Source: an uncultured Anaerolineae bacterium
GTDB lineage: Bacteria; Chloroflexota; Anaerolineae; Promineifilales; Promineifilaceae
Assembly: GCA_905479495.1 (NCBI GenBank)
Contig: CAJQMR010000003.1
Span: 248,001 to 312,000, forward strand
Length of the DNA stretch: 64,000 nucleotides
Direction: 5' to 3'
The notes under the pieces: generated by a model
Database searches by the model: none
What the model was told of the DNA's origin: nothing
What the model saw: only the letters and a program-made list of their open reading frames with translations
Translations under genes and position numbers: made by a program
In this document: piece after piece, positions 1-8,698 of the stretch
Position numbering within the stretch: the first letter of the stretch is position 1
How the letters are laid out: each line of letters begins with the position of its first letter

Positions 1-2666
1 AAGTTGGTCACCGTGATTGTTACCTCATCACTGTCACTCAACACGCCAGTATCGGTCACCGTCAAACGAAAAGTTAACGTCCCGGTGACTGCAGGAGCCG
101 TAAAGGTGGGCGAAACTGTGCTGCTGTCATCGAGAACAACATTTTCGCCACCAATTTGCGTCCAACTATAGGTCAAACTATCGCTGTTGGGATCGCTGCT
201 AGCTGAACCATCCAAGGTTACGGGCGCACCTGGGGCAACCGACTGATCTGTCCCAGCGTCGGCAACGGGGGGATCATTGGCTGGGGTTGTAAACGTCATG
301 TCGTCTCCATTACTGGTATCAGCACTGTTGGTTCCCACTACGCGATAATGATAAGTGGTGTTCGGTGCCAGGCCGGTTATGGCTTTGCTCACTGCTGTGT
401 CACTGTTTGCATCAACCGGACTTTGGTCGGCTGTGACGACTGTGCCATAGCTGGCAGTTGTGCCATATTCGAAGGTAACGGCCGTACTGTCGCTGTGGGC
501 GTTAACCGTGCCGTTGAGCGTGGCACCTTCAGTAGAAACGGCCGTGGCGGCATCGGTTGTGACCGTTGGGGGAAGAATGATACCGGTACCTGAAATGACA
601 AAGGTATAAGGATTCTCGTCACTGTCGTCATTGGCGATGCTAACTGTATCTGTAAGACTGCCCGCACCGGTTGGATCGAAAGTGACGCTGAACGTGGTGC
701 TGCTGTTGCTACCCACTGGGCTAGATGGCTGCGTACTTACACTAAAATGTGTGCCCGTCGCCAGCGTGACAGCAGGCGAGCCGCTCAAGATTAAGGCAGC
801 ATCCCCAGTATTGCTGATGGTAAAAGTGTGGACGACGGGCGTACCGCCTACATTTGTGCTGCCAAAATCAGTATCGTCAGCAATTGTGGCAGTCGTATCG
901 CCATCGGCGATGGATTGGCCGTTACCCTGTACATCCATTTCAGGCGCGGGCACCGGGCAAGCCCCTTCTGTGATGGTGGGCAGGGGTGCCGTATAGCTCC
1001 CATTTGCGGTCCATAATGCCTCCAGGATACCCAGAACACTTTCTGAAACAAAGTCAGAGGTGTATTCATTGGCATCGGCATTCGAACTGCCAATCATGTG
1101 CCATACGCCACTGCTATATTCGATGCTCAGGGAGCCTTTTTCAAAGGCGCTGCTGCTGCCGTTGTAGGTGTAAGTCCCGGCAATTGTATCGCCATCTGTT
1201 TGTGTTGTATCGGCTACACAAATAACATCTGTTGTGTCCGTGGGTGTAGGAGCTGCCCCTTCATAAAGTTTCCAGTCCGTATCTCTAAACGAAACGTAAA
1301 CCCGGCCACCCATCTCATGCAATGCATTCCCTGAAGTCCAGGTGCCAGTCGGTGTATTTTTAGTCCAGGTGCCGCTGCTATCTACTTCAAATAAATAATA
1401 ACTATCAACACCACTAATATCTTCCCGCATGACCATATACCCTACATCACCCATCACAACCATAGCGGTTGCTTGCTGCCAGAAACCGGTTGTCAGCAGT
1501 GCTGAGGATACATCTGTTACGGTTGTACCGGATACTTCAAAGACTCGATATTCATTCCCACAAGTACTGCAGTAAAATTGAATGTAATCATGTGTCCCTA
1601 CAGTTCCCAGGAAACCTCCGCTATACCATGGGTCCGATGGTGATGGCTCATCAGGAGTGATTTCGGTCCAACTATTGCCGCTGCCGCTCCATTGATGCAG
1701 CTCATAAGAACCAGAGATGGGATTCTTGAGGAAGGCGTGCAGCTTGCCATCAACAACAGCCACAGTGCCGCCAGTCGCTGTAACTGGGGAGGTAGGGGAA
1801 ATATCACTCCAGGTGCCAGCAGCATATTCATGAACCGAATATTCGCTCGTTGCGCCATCCCGCAAGGTAAGATACCCGTTGTTATTAAACTCAGATAGGC
1901 TGCCAACCGCACTCCAATACCCTGAGGTGGCCGGGGTTACGTCTGTTAACGCAGTGCCGTTCAGTTCGTAAATGGTGTAATGGTTCCCGCTGCAACTACA
2001 GAAAAAGTAAATATAACTTTTCCCGTCTATCGTTCCCATAAACTTACCACTGAACCACGTTTCTCCTGTCGGTGGGGCAGGGGTGATATCAGTCCAACTC
2101 GTCCCACTTCCACTCCATTGATGCAGTTCATAAGAATTAGAGATAGGATTTTTGAGAAAGGCATGCAAATTCCCATCAATGACAGCTACGGTTCCTGCAG
2201 TAGCTGTAACTGGAGAGGTAGGCGTAATATCGCTCCATGTCCCAGCAGCATATTCATAAACAAAATAGACGTTTGTTGTCGCATCTCTAAATGTAAAATA
2301 GCCATTGTCATTAAACGCTTCCATACTAGTAACCGCACTCCAACTACCTGTGGGTGTTTGGTCAGTAAAAGTTCCGGTATCCAAATTTTTCTCGTAAATT
2401 CTGTAGCGATTTCCATTATACCGGTAGCTAAAGTATGCCTTGTTGCCCACTTCACCACTGAAATTTAGTAAGTCCCATGTTCCTTCTGGCGCAGTAACGC
2501 TAAGCTCAGTCCAGGAGACTAGAGCAAAAGCATGAATTGAGATGAGAAGGAATGTGATGACAAGTAGTGGAATCAGAAAAACGGCTATTAATCGCTTTTT
2601 GTGCCTGACTGGCAAAGAATCGGAAGTTGGCGATTCATTTGGAATGATGACAATGTTTCTTTTCAT
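1..2666 (-). CDS. Large secreted repeat protein, 3' end beyond window
   Basis: The frame is open without a stop from an ATG at 2666 (AGGAG just upstream) to the window edge, giving 888 codons; the C-terminus lies outside. An N-terminal hydrophobic segment (about residues 26-48, ending near IHAFA) looks like a signal peptide with an unusually long basic lead. Residues about 50-400 hold repeated units of roughly 150 residues built on the phrases YEYAAGTWSDI and LHAFLKNPIS.SYELHQWSGSG, suggestive of a beta-propeller or similar repeat fold. About 540-650 resembles an ASPM/SPD-2/Hydin (choice-of-anchor D) domain (MDVQGNGQSI, VVHTFTISNTGDA), 655-735 a fibronectin III-like domain (GLAPNTTYHYRV), and 740-830 a PKD/K319L-like domain (VTLDGSASSDPNSD). 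Probably an exported adhesin or surface protein; no enzyme motif is visible. Only two ACGGCCGT sites occur in 2.7 kb, fewer than in neighbours. Confidence 0.8.
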   Translation of the reverse strand, partial: MKRNIVIIPNESPTSDSLPVRHKKRLIAVFLIPLLVITFLLISIHAFALVSWTELSVTAPEGTWDLLNFSGEVGNKAYFSYRYNGNRYRIYEKNLDTGTFTDQTPTGSWSAVTSMEAFNDNGYFTFRDATTNVYFVYEYAAGTWSDITPTSPVTATAGTVAVIDGNLHAFLKNPISNSYELHQWSGSGTSWTDITPAPPTGETWFSGKFMGTIDGKSYIYFFCSCSGNHYTIYELNGTALTDVTPATSGYWSAVGSLSEFNNNGYLTLRDGATSEYSVHEYAAGTWSDISPTSPVTATGGTVAVVDGKLHAFLKNPISGSYELHQWSGSGNSWTEITPDEPSPSDPWYSGGFLGTVGTHDYIQFYCSTCGNEYRVFEVSGTTVTDVSSALLTTGFWQQATAMVVMGDVGYMVMREDISGVDSYYLFEVDSSGTWTKNTPTGTWTSGNALHEMGGRVYVSFRDTDWKLYEGAAPTPTDTTDVICVADTTQTDGDTIAGTYTYNGSSSAFEKGSLSIEYSSGVWHMIGSSNADANEYTSDFVSESVLGILEALWTANGSYTAPLPTITEGACPVPAPEMDVQGNGQSIADGDTTATIADDTDFGSTNVGGTPVVHTFTISNTGDAALILSGSPAVTLATGTHFSVSTQPSSPVGSNSSTTFSVTFDPTGAGSLTDTVSIANDDSDENPYTFVISGTGIILPPTVTTDAATAVSTEGATLNGTVNAHSDSTAVTFEYGTTASYGTVVTADQSPVDANSDTAVSKAITGLAPNTTYHYRVVGTNSADTSNGDDMTFTTPANDPPVADAGTDQSVAPGAPVTLDGSASSDPNSDSLTYSWTQIGGENVVLDDSSTVSPTFTAPAVTGTLTFRLTVTDTGVLSDSDEVTITVTN

Positions 2667-3008
2667 TGTGTCTCCTAAATATTTTTGGTTGTGAGATTCA
2701 GTTGGGGCATCGATTCGCTGTGGGCAATCCTGTCACATATATGGGAATTGGAAGGCTTCTAAAGTTGTTTGCCTTGCCAAAATGGATTTGCCATGGTAGT
2801 GGCAAAATTTTAGTGGATCGATTTTTGTTTTTTCAACTATCACCGGGGTACTTTAGTCGGGTCGGGTGTCTAACATTGAGGCAAACGTGACTAATATGCC
2901 ACATTCTGCAGCTTCTTCCCTCGACTTGTGGGTAAGTTTGCTGGGAATTGGTTAATTGCAGGGGTACTAGCTGACAGCGCCCTCCTGGCGCTCAGCATGA
3001 CAGACAAG
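2667..3008. other. Intergenic region, no convincing gene
   Basis: This 342-base stretch separates the start of the secreted repeat protein from the 3' end of the AraC gene. It is relatively AT-rich and must hold the promoter of the minus-strand repeat protein, but I cannot place a clear -35/-10 pair. A hairpin lies at 2970-2996 (AGCGCC/GGCGCT core, extended by GCTGA/TCAGC with a two-base bulge) just downstream of the AraC gene. It has no T-run, so it is only a possible terminator. Short open frames here lack a credible ribosome site. Confidence 0.5.
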
Positions 3009-3875
3009 CTACGTTATTTTGTAAGTTTGCGGCGTGGTTTGGGTTTTCTTTTTGAAGATTTTGCTGAAGTGGGAGGGGTCTTTGTAGCCCAGCCGGTGCG
3101 CAATTTCCTTGATGGACAAATTGGTGAAGGTGAGCAACCGCTTGGCCTCTAACAACAGCCGTTCCTCAATGAGGTGCTTGGCGGTACGGCCGTAAAATTG
3201 GCGGGTAATCTCAGAAAGCTGGCGCGGCGTGATGTTGAGCGCCTCGGCGTAATCCTTAACGGCGTGAGTCTGACTATACTGTTCCTCTAGCAGCAGGGTA
3301 AAGTCATGGAAGAGCTGGGCTTCGGGAGAAACGGCCGTTTCCCCACCACTGACCACCTCTCTCTGCACCTTCCCCAGCTTGATCAACAAAACAGTCAGCA
3401 AGTGACGCAAGATTTCCTGGTTAGAACGGCCGTCCACCCTGTTAAACTCCGCCAGCAGCAAACCCAGCAACGCTTCAAAATTGGGCAGCGCCTCTGGCGG
3501 CACGGGCAGCGTGTGGTTGATGGTGACGTTGTTAAACAGCACCGTCTGGTAATGGCCCATCTCCTGCGACAAAAAGTTGGGCAGGAAGGCATCGCTGAAG
3601 CGAATAACCAGCCCGTCCAAATCAATGCCGGTGATGAGCTGGTGTACCTGCCCCTTGGCGATAAGGTAGAAGGTGTTGGGCTGGATGGTCAGCTCCCGTC
3701 CGTCGATGGCATGTTTGCCCTGACCAGAGCGCACCCACAAAATTTCCTGGAAGTTATGGCGGTGCGGCTGCTCATGGGTTTCTTGCGGATCGGTTTCGAT
3801 GAGGAACGGCCGTATCAAAAAGTCGCGCTGCGTCTCGGCGAGGGGTTGGGTGGGGAGGGTGGTGGATTTACTCAT
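3009..3875 (-). CDS. AraC-family transcriptional regulator
   Basis: A 288-residue cytoplasmic DNA-binding regulator. Residues about 35-110 form a cupin-type AraC sensor domain (HRHNFQEILWVRSGQG, the typical effector-binding strand pattern). The C-terminal 100 residues carry the double helix-turn-helix: ALNITPRQLSEITRQFYG as the first HTH, then the second with LSIKEIAHRLGYKDPSHFSKIFKK, which matches the family signature. It lies 43 bases downstream of the histidinol-phosphate aminotransferase-like gene in the same orientation, so the two are probably cotranscribed. There is no good Shine-Dalgarno sequence before the ATG; the space before it is filled by an inverted repeat (3883-3934). The effector is unknown; sugar-responsive AraC proteins have this architecture. 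Confidence 0.9.
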   Translation of the reverse strand: MSKSTTLPTQPLAETQRDFLIRPFLIETDPQETHEQPHRHNFQEILWVRSGQGKHAIDGRELTIQPNTFYLIAKGQVHQLITGIDLDGLVIRFSDAFLPNFLSQEMGHYQTVLFNNVTINHTLPVPPEALPNFEALLGLLLAEFNRVDGRSNQEILRHLLTVLLIKLGKVQREVVSGGETAVSPEAQLFHDFTLLLEEQYSQTHAVKDYAEALNITPRQLSEITRQFYGRTAKHLIEERLLLEAKRLLTFTNLSIKEIAHRLGYKDPSHFSKIFKKKTQTTPQTYKIT

Positions 3876-3882
3876 TTCAATC

Positions 3883-3934
3883 GGAGATTAGAGATTGGAG
3901 ACTGGAGATTTGCAATCTCTAATCTCCAATCTCC
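3883..3934. repeat. Dispersed inverted repeat, GGAGATT family, copy 1
   Basis: The left arm (GGAGATTAGAGATTGGAGAC, continuing to 3911) and right arm (GCAATCTCTAATCTCC, to 3934) can fold into a long hairpin. A second copy with the same 20-base core GAGATTGGAGACTGGAGATT lies at 50271-50335 between hypD and hypE. Here the right arm overlaps the 3' end of the aminotransferase gene and encodes its last residues (KKEIGD) and stop codon. Confidence 0.85.
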
Positions 3935-5010
3935 TTTTTTAGAACGGCCGTTAAACTTTCAATCAACCGCGCATTTTGCTCTGGCGTGCCGATGCTGAGC
4001 CGGATGTGATTGTCCAGTCCAAACGCCGGACGCACGATAATTGCCAGCGCCATCAGGCCGTCGATGAGCGTTTGGGCGGGCACCGACTGGTGCGAGAACA
4101 GCACAAAGTTGGCCTGGCTGGGCCAAACGTAGCAGCCTAGCCGGGTGAGCTGTTCCGTGAGCCACTGCTTGCCTGCCGCGTTGTTGGCAATGGTGCGCTG
4201 GCGGTGTTCGGCATCGTTCAGGGCGGCCAGACCCGCTACCAGCGCCAGCTTGTTGACGTGGAAGTTGCGCTTCACGCCAGCCACGCGCTCGATAACCGCT
4301 GGCGGGGCAATGCCGTAGCCCAATCGCAGCCCGGCCAGGCCATAAATTTTGGCAAAGGTGCGCATGAGGAAGATGTTTTTGCCCGCCAATACCTCCGGCA
4401 GTAAGTTGGGGAAGTCCGGCGCAGTGACAAAATCAAGGTACGCCTCATCGTGAAGCAGCAGCACGTCATCCGGCACGATGGCCATGATTTGTTGCAGCTC
4501 GGCAGCGGTGCTGTAGGTGCCGCTGGGGTTGTTGGGATTGCAAACGTAAACCAGCCGCGTGTTGGGCTTGATGGCGGCGGCAATGCGTTCTGGCTGGTAG
4601 CGAAAATCAGCCTCGTCTAAATCGAAAAAGTTGATGGGATTGCCGGAACGGCCGTTGTGCCGTGCCAAAAACGGAAAGGATTGTCGGGGCAGGGCAGTGG
4701 CATCGTCTGGCGCGAGGAGGTGGCTGCGGGCCACAAACTCCAGTACCTCGATGCCGCCGCTGCCGATGACGATATGCTCTGGCCCCAGCTGGTCGCTGAT
4801 TGAGGCAGCGATCGCCTGCCGCAGCTGCCATTCTAGCTGCTTGGCTGGGTAAATGTTGAGCGTTTCCAGGTTGTCACGGATGGCTTGCAGCGCCAGTGGA
4901 GATGGCCCCAGTGGGTTTTCGTTGGAGGCAAGCTTAAGCGGTGCTTGCTGCCGCAGCTCCGGCGGCAAATCTTCTATGGATATTCCTGGTTTGTATTCGG
5001 AAGTTGACAT
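3919..5010 (-). CDS. hisC: Histidinol-phosphate aminotransferase (HisC-type PLP enzyme)
   Basis: A 363-residue fold-type I, class I/II PLP-dependent aminotransferase. It should convert imidazole acetol phosphate and glutamate to histidinol phosphate in histidine biosynthesis. Family marks: LKLASNENPLGPSP near residue 27, CNPNNPSGT near 157, the HDEAYLDF aspartate/tyrosine region near 188, and the PLP lysine K221 in RTFAKIYGLAGLRLGYG. Length is normal for HisC. The start ATG has GGAG about 12 bases upstream. No other his gene is nearby and it sits with an AraC regulator, so a role for a related substrate (aromatic or other amino acid) is possible. Oddity: the last six residues and stop come from a dispersed repeat (3883-3934), so the natural C-terminus was probably replaced. 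Confidence 0.85.
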   Translation of the reverse strand: MSTSEYKPGISIEDLPPELRQQAPLKLASNENPLGPSPLALQAIRDNLETLNIYPAKQLEWQLRQAIAASISDQLGPEHIVIGSGGIEVLEFVARSHLLAPDDATALPRQSFPFLARHNGRSGNPINFFDLDEADFRYQPERIAAAIKPNTRLVYVCNPNNPSGTYSTAAELQQIMAIVPDDVLLLHDEAYLDFVTAPDFPNLLPEVLAGKNIFLMRTFAKIYGLAGLRLGYGIAPPAVIERVAGVKRNFHVNKLALVAGLAALNDAEHRQRTIANNAAGKQWLTEQLTRLGCYVWPSQANFVLFSHQSVPAQTLIDGLMALAIIVRPAFGLDNHIRLSIGTPEQNARLIESLTAVLKKEIGD

Positions 5011-5136
5011 AATCTTTTTTGGCTCCGGTGTGATGGGTTGTTAATTAACATAAAGCAAGAAACTGAAATTTGATTCCCGCTGGCAACAATCATAACGTAA
5101 AGTCTAATCGAGAGACAAAATTGGGCATCCCTCTGC

Positions 5137-5142
5137 TAAAAT
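5137..5142 (+). promoter_or_regulatory. Possible -10 box of the BTAD regulator gene
   Basis: TAAAAT sits six bases before the ATG at 5149, with no Shine-Dalgarno sequence between them. This arrangement fits a leaderless or nearly leaderless transcript. No convincing -35 box is seen at normal spacing, so this is tentative. Confidence 0.3.
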
Positions 5143-5148
5143 AAAGCC

Positions 5149-8100
5149 ATGCAGCAACCGCTCCCTCCGCCCCGGCTCATCGAAAGACCACGTATTGGTC
5201 ACCAACTGCGCCAGATTTTGGTGAACAGCCATGTTCTGTTGACGGCTCCGGCTGGCTATGGCAAATCTGTGGTGCTGCGCAATTTTGCCCGCGATGTACC
5301 CAATGCCCAGCTCATAACCCTCACGCAGGCAGATCGGGATTTGGCGACGCTGCGCGCTCGCTTACGGCCGTTCCTAAACACCCCCACCATCATTTTGCTG
5401 GATGACATTCATCTGCTCGCTGGGGAGCCTGACATTTGCACCTGGCTCCAGCAGCAGTTGACCCAGGCGCAGCCCCGCTGGCTGCTGGCCGGGCGCAGCC
5501 TGCCTTTTGTGGCCGATTGGCTGTTGGTATCTGGCCAAGCCGTCCAGTTCACCAAAGAACTGCTTGCTTTTAGCCTGGCGGAAACGCAGGCGCTTTTGGC
5601 GGAGCCAGAGGCAGAAGCGGCGGCCTGGCGCACCCGGCTGGGGGGCTGGTCGATAGCCCTCTCGCTGCTGTCTCGATTATCTGCTGCTGGCGAACGGCTG
5701 CCCGCCACCGAAGCCCACTTGTTTACTTACCTCACGCAGGCGGTGTTTGCCCAACTGTCGCCCCGGCTAAACCAATTTATGCAGCGCACGGCCGTTTCCC
5801 TACAGTTCAATTTGGCCCTGGCACAGGTGCTCTGGGAGAATGAAGAAGAGGCGGCGGAGCTATTTACGGCCGTTTTGCAAAACGACCTCTATCTGCAACC
5901 AGCGGCACAGCCTGGTTGGTATCGCTACCACGCGCTTATTCGTGATTATTTGCAGCAGCAATTGGGGGATGAAACGCAGGGGGTGGCGGAAACGGCCGTT
6001 GCCTACTTTTGGGCGCAGGATGACAAGCATACGGCCGTGGAGCAAGCGCTGGATGCTGGCCTCACCACCCAGGCGGCTGACTTAATTGCCCAGGTGCCTC
6101 TGACCAGTTTTCACGGCAGCAGCAGCTACGCCACCTACCGCCGCTGGGTGCGTGCGCTGGATGAAACCGCACTGGCTACGCGCCCCATGCTGCTGGTGCG
6201 GCTGGCCAACGTCATCCAAATCATGCCGGGGTATGAAGATGAGGCCCAGCTTTACGGTGAGCAGGCGATTGAACTGGCCAAGCGGGTGGGGGATACCCAA
6301 ACGATGCTGCTGGCGCAGGCCAATTTGGCTCACTGGCATTACCAGCGCGGCAAGCTAACCATTGGCCGCGACCTTGTTGTGGCTGCGCTCAACCATCCTC
6401 ACTGCACCGATTACGCCCGTCTGTACGGCTTGCGCATCGCCAGCCTCATCCTTAGCGATTTGGGGCAGCACCGCGCCGCCTTCCCGCTTTTTCAGGAGGC
6501 AATCGCCCTGGCGCTGGCACGGCAAGCCCAAAACGAACCATTTATGAATCGGGCCAATCTGGCCTGGAAATATTACCTGCCGTTGGGCAAAGTGGCGGAC
6601 GCGGAGGAACTGTTAACGGCCGTTCTCAATCATTTTGCCGAGATGAAAGGATGGCGGGGACAATATTTAACCTATTGGTGCGAACTGCAGCTGGTCAAGG
6701 GAGATTGGGCGGCCCTGACCGAGGCCGTGGCTCGCTTGGAAGCTACGCTGGCGCAGGTGGAAACCCAAACGCGCCACAACGAGCTGTGGCTGGCCCATTA
6801 CCAAACGGTGCTGGCTATTGTTCATGAAGATGGGGCGGCGGTGGCGGTGGCGCTGGCCCGCTACGACAGCCTGGCGGAGAGCAGCCAGCTGCATCAGGCG
6901 TGTGTGGCCTGGCTAGCCTGCTGGCATTTGCGCGTTGAGGGGCGCTGGGCAGAGGCTGTGGTGCGGGGCGAGCGTGCCCTGGCCCAGACCAGCCAATATG
7001 CGCATTATCGGGCGCGGCTGGCGCTGGAAGTGGATATTGCCCAGGGGATGCGACTCCTCGCAGGCGAGGTGGACAGCTTTTCATTGCATCCTGAAACGCA
7101 GCAGTTTATTGGCTGGCGATCCCGCTTGGAATTGCACCGTTTGCGGGCGCTGCTGGCGCTGGTTTGTTGGCAGCAGGGGAACCCGCGTTGGCGGCGGCAT
7201 TGGACGGCCGTTTTTGCCCAAGCTGATCCAAATTATCTACCCCAGCGCGATCCAGAATTGGCGGCACAATTTTGGCGATTGGCATTACTGGTGAGCGAGG
7301 AGCCAGCATCCTCAGATGCGTTGCGTTTTACACCGTTCGCATCTGAGGATGCTCACTCCTCAGGCGTAATTAGAGCTTCTTTTATCGAGGCGGTAAAAAT
7401 TTTTCGGGAAAACGGCCGTCTCGACCTGCTGCTCCCATTGCTCAAAAATGATGATCCCCGGGTGCGTTTCAGAACGGCCGTTTTGCTAACCGAAATCGGG
7501 GATGAGCGGGCGATGCCGGCGCTGTTGGGTGCGTTGAAAGGGGAGAAAGAAACGGCCGTGCGCAAAACCCTCGGACAGGCAGTGGCGACTTTGGAGCAAG
7601 CGCCGCCGCCGCTGCTGACGGTTCAGCTCATGGGGTCTTTCCAGCTCAAGCGCGGCGAGGTTTGGATTGAGGAAGATGCGTGGCATCGTCCGATTGTGCA
7701 GCGGCTGTTCCAGTTTTTTGCCTTGAATCTGGGTCGCAGCGTGAGCAAAGACCAGATTCTGGAGGCGCTTTGGCCCGACAGCGATCCCGACAAAGCGTGG
7801 GGCACTTTCCGCACGGTGTACAGCCGCTTGCGTAAGCTGCTGGAACCCGCTATGCGGCCCAAATCGGCTAATCGGTACATCGAGCAGCGGGGGGAGACAT
7901 TCCAATTGCGGGCTGAACTGGTGCAGCTGGATGTGACGGCATTTATGGAGGTGGTAACGGCCGTTCTCCACACCAAACAGCCAGAAGAGACGCCGCCTTT
8001 GCCCCAAAATTTATTGGCCGCGCTGGAAAATTACGCCCCGCTGCTGCCCAATTTGCCCTACGCCGACTGGCTGCTGGAGCCACGCCAAAAGCTGGCGGAA

Positions 8101-8379
8101 TTGCATATCGAAGGTTGCCTGTACGTAGCGCGTGCCTACCTGACTCGTGCTGAACTTTCCGAGGCTGTCATTTGGGGACGACGCACGGTGGATGCGGCCC
8201 CCTGGTTGGAAGAAGCGTACCAACTGCTGCTGCGCGCCTACGCCCGCCAGGGCCAGCGCAGCCTGGCGCTCCGCATTTACGAGGAAGCGGTTGCCAATCT
8301 GCAAGAAGAGCTAAACATTCCCCCCTCCAGCCAAACGGAACGCCTGGCGGAACGACTGCGGCACGGCGAACCCATTTAG
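5149..8379 (+). CDS. STAND ATPase-HEAT-BTAD transcriptional regulator
   Basis: A 1076-residue MalT/SARP-like regulator. An N-terminal P-loop ATPase has a Walker A motif APAGYGKS at about 33-40 and Walker B IILLDDIHLL at about 80-89. A long helical region (about 280-720) with TPR-like repeats follows, as in MalT-type STAND proteins. About 750-815 has two HEAT-like units (LLKNDDPRVRFRTAVLLTEI). About 822-897 is an OmpR-type winged helix (LGRSVSKDQILEALWPD) and about 920-1076 a bacterial transcriptional activator (BTAD) domain ending LAERLRHGE. Such proteins switch on target genes after ligand and ATP binding. A small protein and a lipoprotein follow and may be targets or partners. The linker before the HEAT units contains a near-perfect inverted repeat (7297-7361), which looks like an in-frame insertion. 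Confidence 0.88.
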   Translation: MQQPLPPPRLIERPRIGHQLRQILVNSHVLLTAPAGYGKSVVLRNFARDVPNAQLITLTQADRDLATLRARLRPFLNTPTIILLDDIHLLAGEPDICTWLQQQLTQAQPRWLLAGRSLPFVADWLLVSGQAVQFTKELLAFSLAETQALLAEPEAEAAAWRTRLGGWSIALSLLSRLSAAGERLPATEAHLFTYLTQAVFAQLSPRLNQFMQRTAVSLQFNLALAQVLWENEEEAAELFTAVLQNDLYLQPAAQPGWYRYHALIRDYLQQQLGDETQGVAETAVAYFWAQDDKHTAVEQALDAGLTTQAADLIAQVPLTSFHGSSSYATYRRWVRALDETALATRPMLLVRLANVIQIMPGYEDEAQLYGEQAIELAKRVGDTQTMLLAQANLAHWHYQRGKLTIGRDLVVAALNHPHCTDYARLYGLRIASLILSDLGQHRAAFPLFQEAIALALARQAQNEPFMNRANLAWKYYLPLGKVADAEELLTAVLNHFAEMKGWRGQYLTYWCELQLVKGDWAALTEAVARLEATLAQVETQTRHNELWLAHYQTVLAIVHEDGAAVAVALARYDSLAESSQLHQACVAWLACWHLRVEGRWAEAVVRGERALAQTSQYAHYRARLALEVDIAQGMRLLAGEVDSFSLHPETQQFIGWRSRLELHRLRALLALVCWQQGNPRWRRHWTAVFAQADPNYLPQRDPELAAQFWRLALLVSEEPASSDALRFTPFASEDAHSSGVIRASFIEAVKIFRENGRLDLLLPLLKNDDPRVRFRTAVLLTEIGDERAMPALLGALKGEKETAVRKTLGQAVATLEQAPPPLLTVQLMGSFQLKRGEVWIEEDAWHRPIVQRLFQFFALNLGRSVSKDQILEALWPDSDPDKAWGTFRTVYSRLRKLLEPAMRPKSANRYIEQRGETFQLRAELVQLDVTAFMEVVTAVLHTKQPEETPPLPQNLLAALENYAPLLPNLPYADWLLEPRQKLAELHIEGCLYVARAYLTRAELSEAVIWGRRTVDAAPWLEEAYQLLLRAYARQGQRSLALRIYEEAVANLQEELNIPPSSQTERLAERLRHGEPI
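7297..7361. repeat. In-frame inverted repeat inside the BTAD regulator gene
   Basis: The arms AGCATCCTCAGATGCG (7305-7320) and CGCATCTGAGGATGCT (7338-7353) are perfect 16-base complements with a 17-base loop. They extend outward through two mismatches into GAGGAG (7297-7302) and CTCCTC (7356-7361). The reading frame continues through it, encoding a Ser/Glu/Ala-rich linker between the TPR-like and HEAT-like regions. No other copy was seen in the window. Confidence 0.85.
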
Positions 8380-8428
8380 TAATCAGTTTTCAGTGACTGA
8401 TTACTGACTTACCGAATACTGCTCACTG
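8379..8428. repeat. Dispersed repeat, TAATCAGTTTTCAGT family
   Basis: Directly after the BTAD gene, GTAATCAGTTTTCAGT is followed by its partial inverse (GACTGATTACTGACT) and ACCGAATACTG. The same elements, GTAATCAGTTATCAGT and CAGTATTCGGT, occur inside the hypF coding sequence at 46994-47056. Both look like copies of one small mobile palindromic element. Confidence 0.7.
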
Positions 8429-8492
8429 TCCTGTTCACACTTTGTCAACAGCCGACTGCTACCCTGTCACCATTCAAGAACGGAGGTGCGGT

Positions 8493-8678
8493 ATGCGGCA
8501 GCGACGGGCATTGGTGGTACGAATTTGGCTAGATGAAGACGGCCGTTTACAAGGACAGTTGAGCGATCCGATGGTGGATTGGAAACGGCCGTTTGCCCAG
8601 CCAGATGAGTTGTGGCGCTTGCTCCACGCCTGTTTTTCTGCGCCAGCCCCCTCACCTAACAACGAGACAGATTCATAA
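8493..8678 (+). CDS. Small conserved-looking protein of unknown function
   Basis: I place the start at the ATG at 8493 because CGGAGG precedes it at proper spacing; an upstream in-frame ATG at 8442 has no such site and would add a poor leader. The product has 61 residues: basic start (MRQRRALVVRIWLDEDGR), then a Pro/Trp-containing middle (DWKRPFAQPDELWRLLHACF) and a Pro/Ser tail. There is no signal peptide or membrane segment. It lies between the BTAD regulator and a lipoprotein gene in the same orientation. Two ACGGCCGT sites fall inside it, so it has the genome's usual codon signature. Function unknown. Confidence 0.65.
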   Translation: MRQRRALVVRIWLDEDGRLQGQLSDPMVDWKRPFAQPDELWRLLHACFSAPAPSPNNETDS

Positions 8679-8698
8679 CAATACAACGGAGGTTTTCC

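Noticed and set aside
2666..2890. Small plus-strand frame with ATG-like start near 2666
   Set aside because: It overlaps the start of the minus-strand secreted protein, has no ribosome site and no recognisable sequence.
3306..3998. A 230-codon open frame on the plus strand
   Set aside because: Antisense to the AraC gene and crossing the dispersed repeat and the hisC end.
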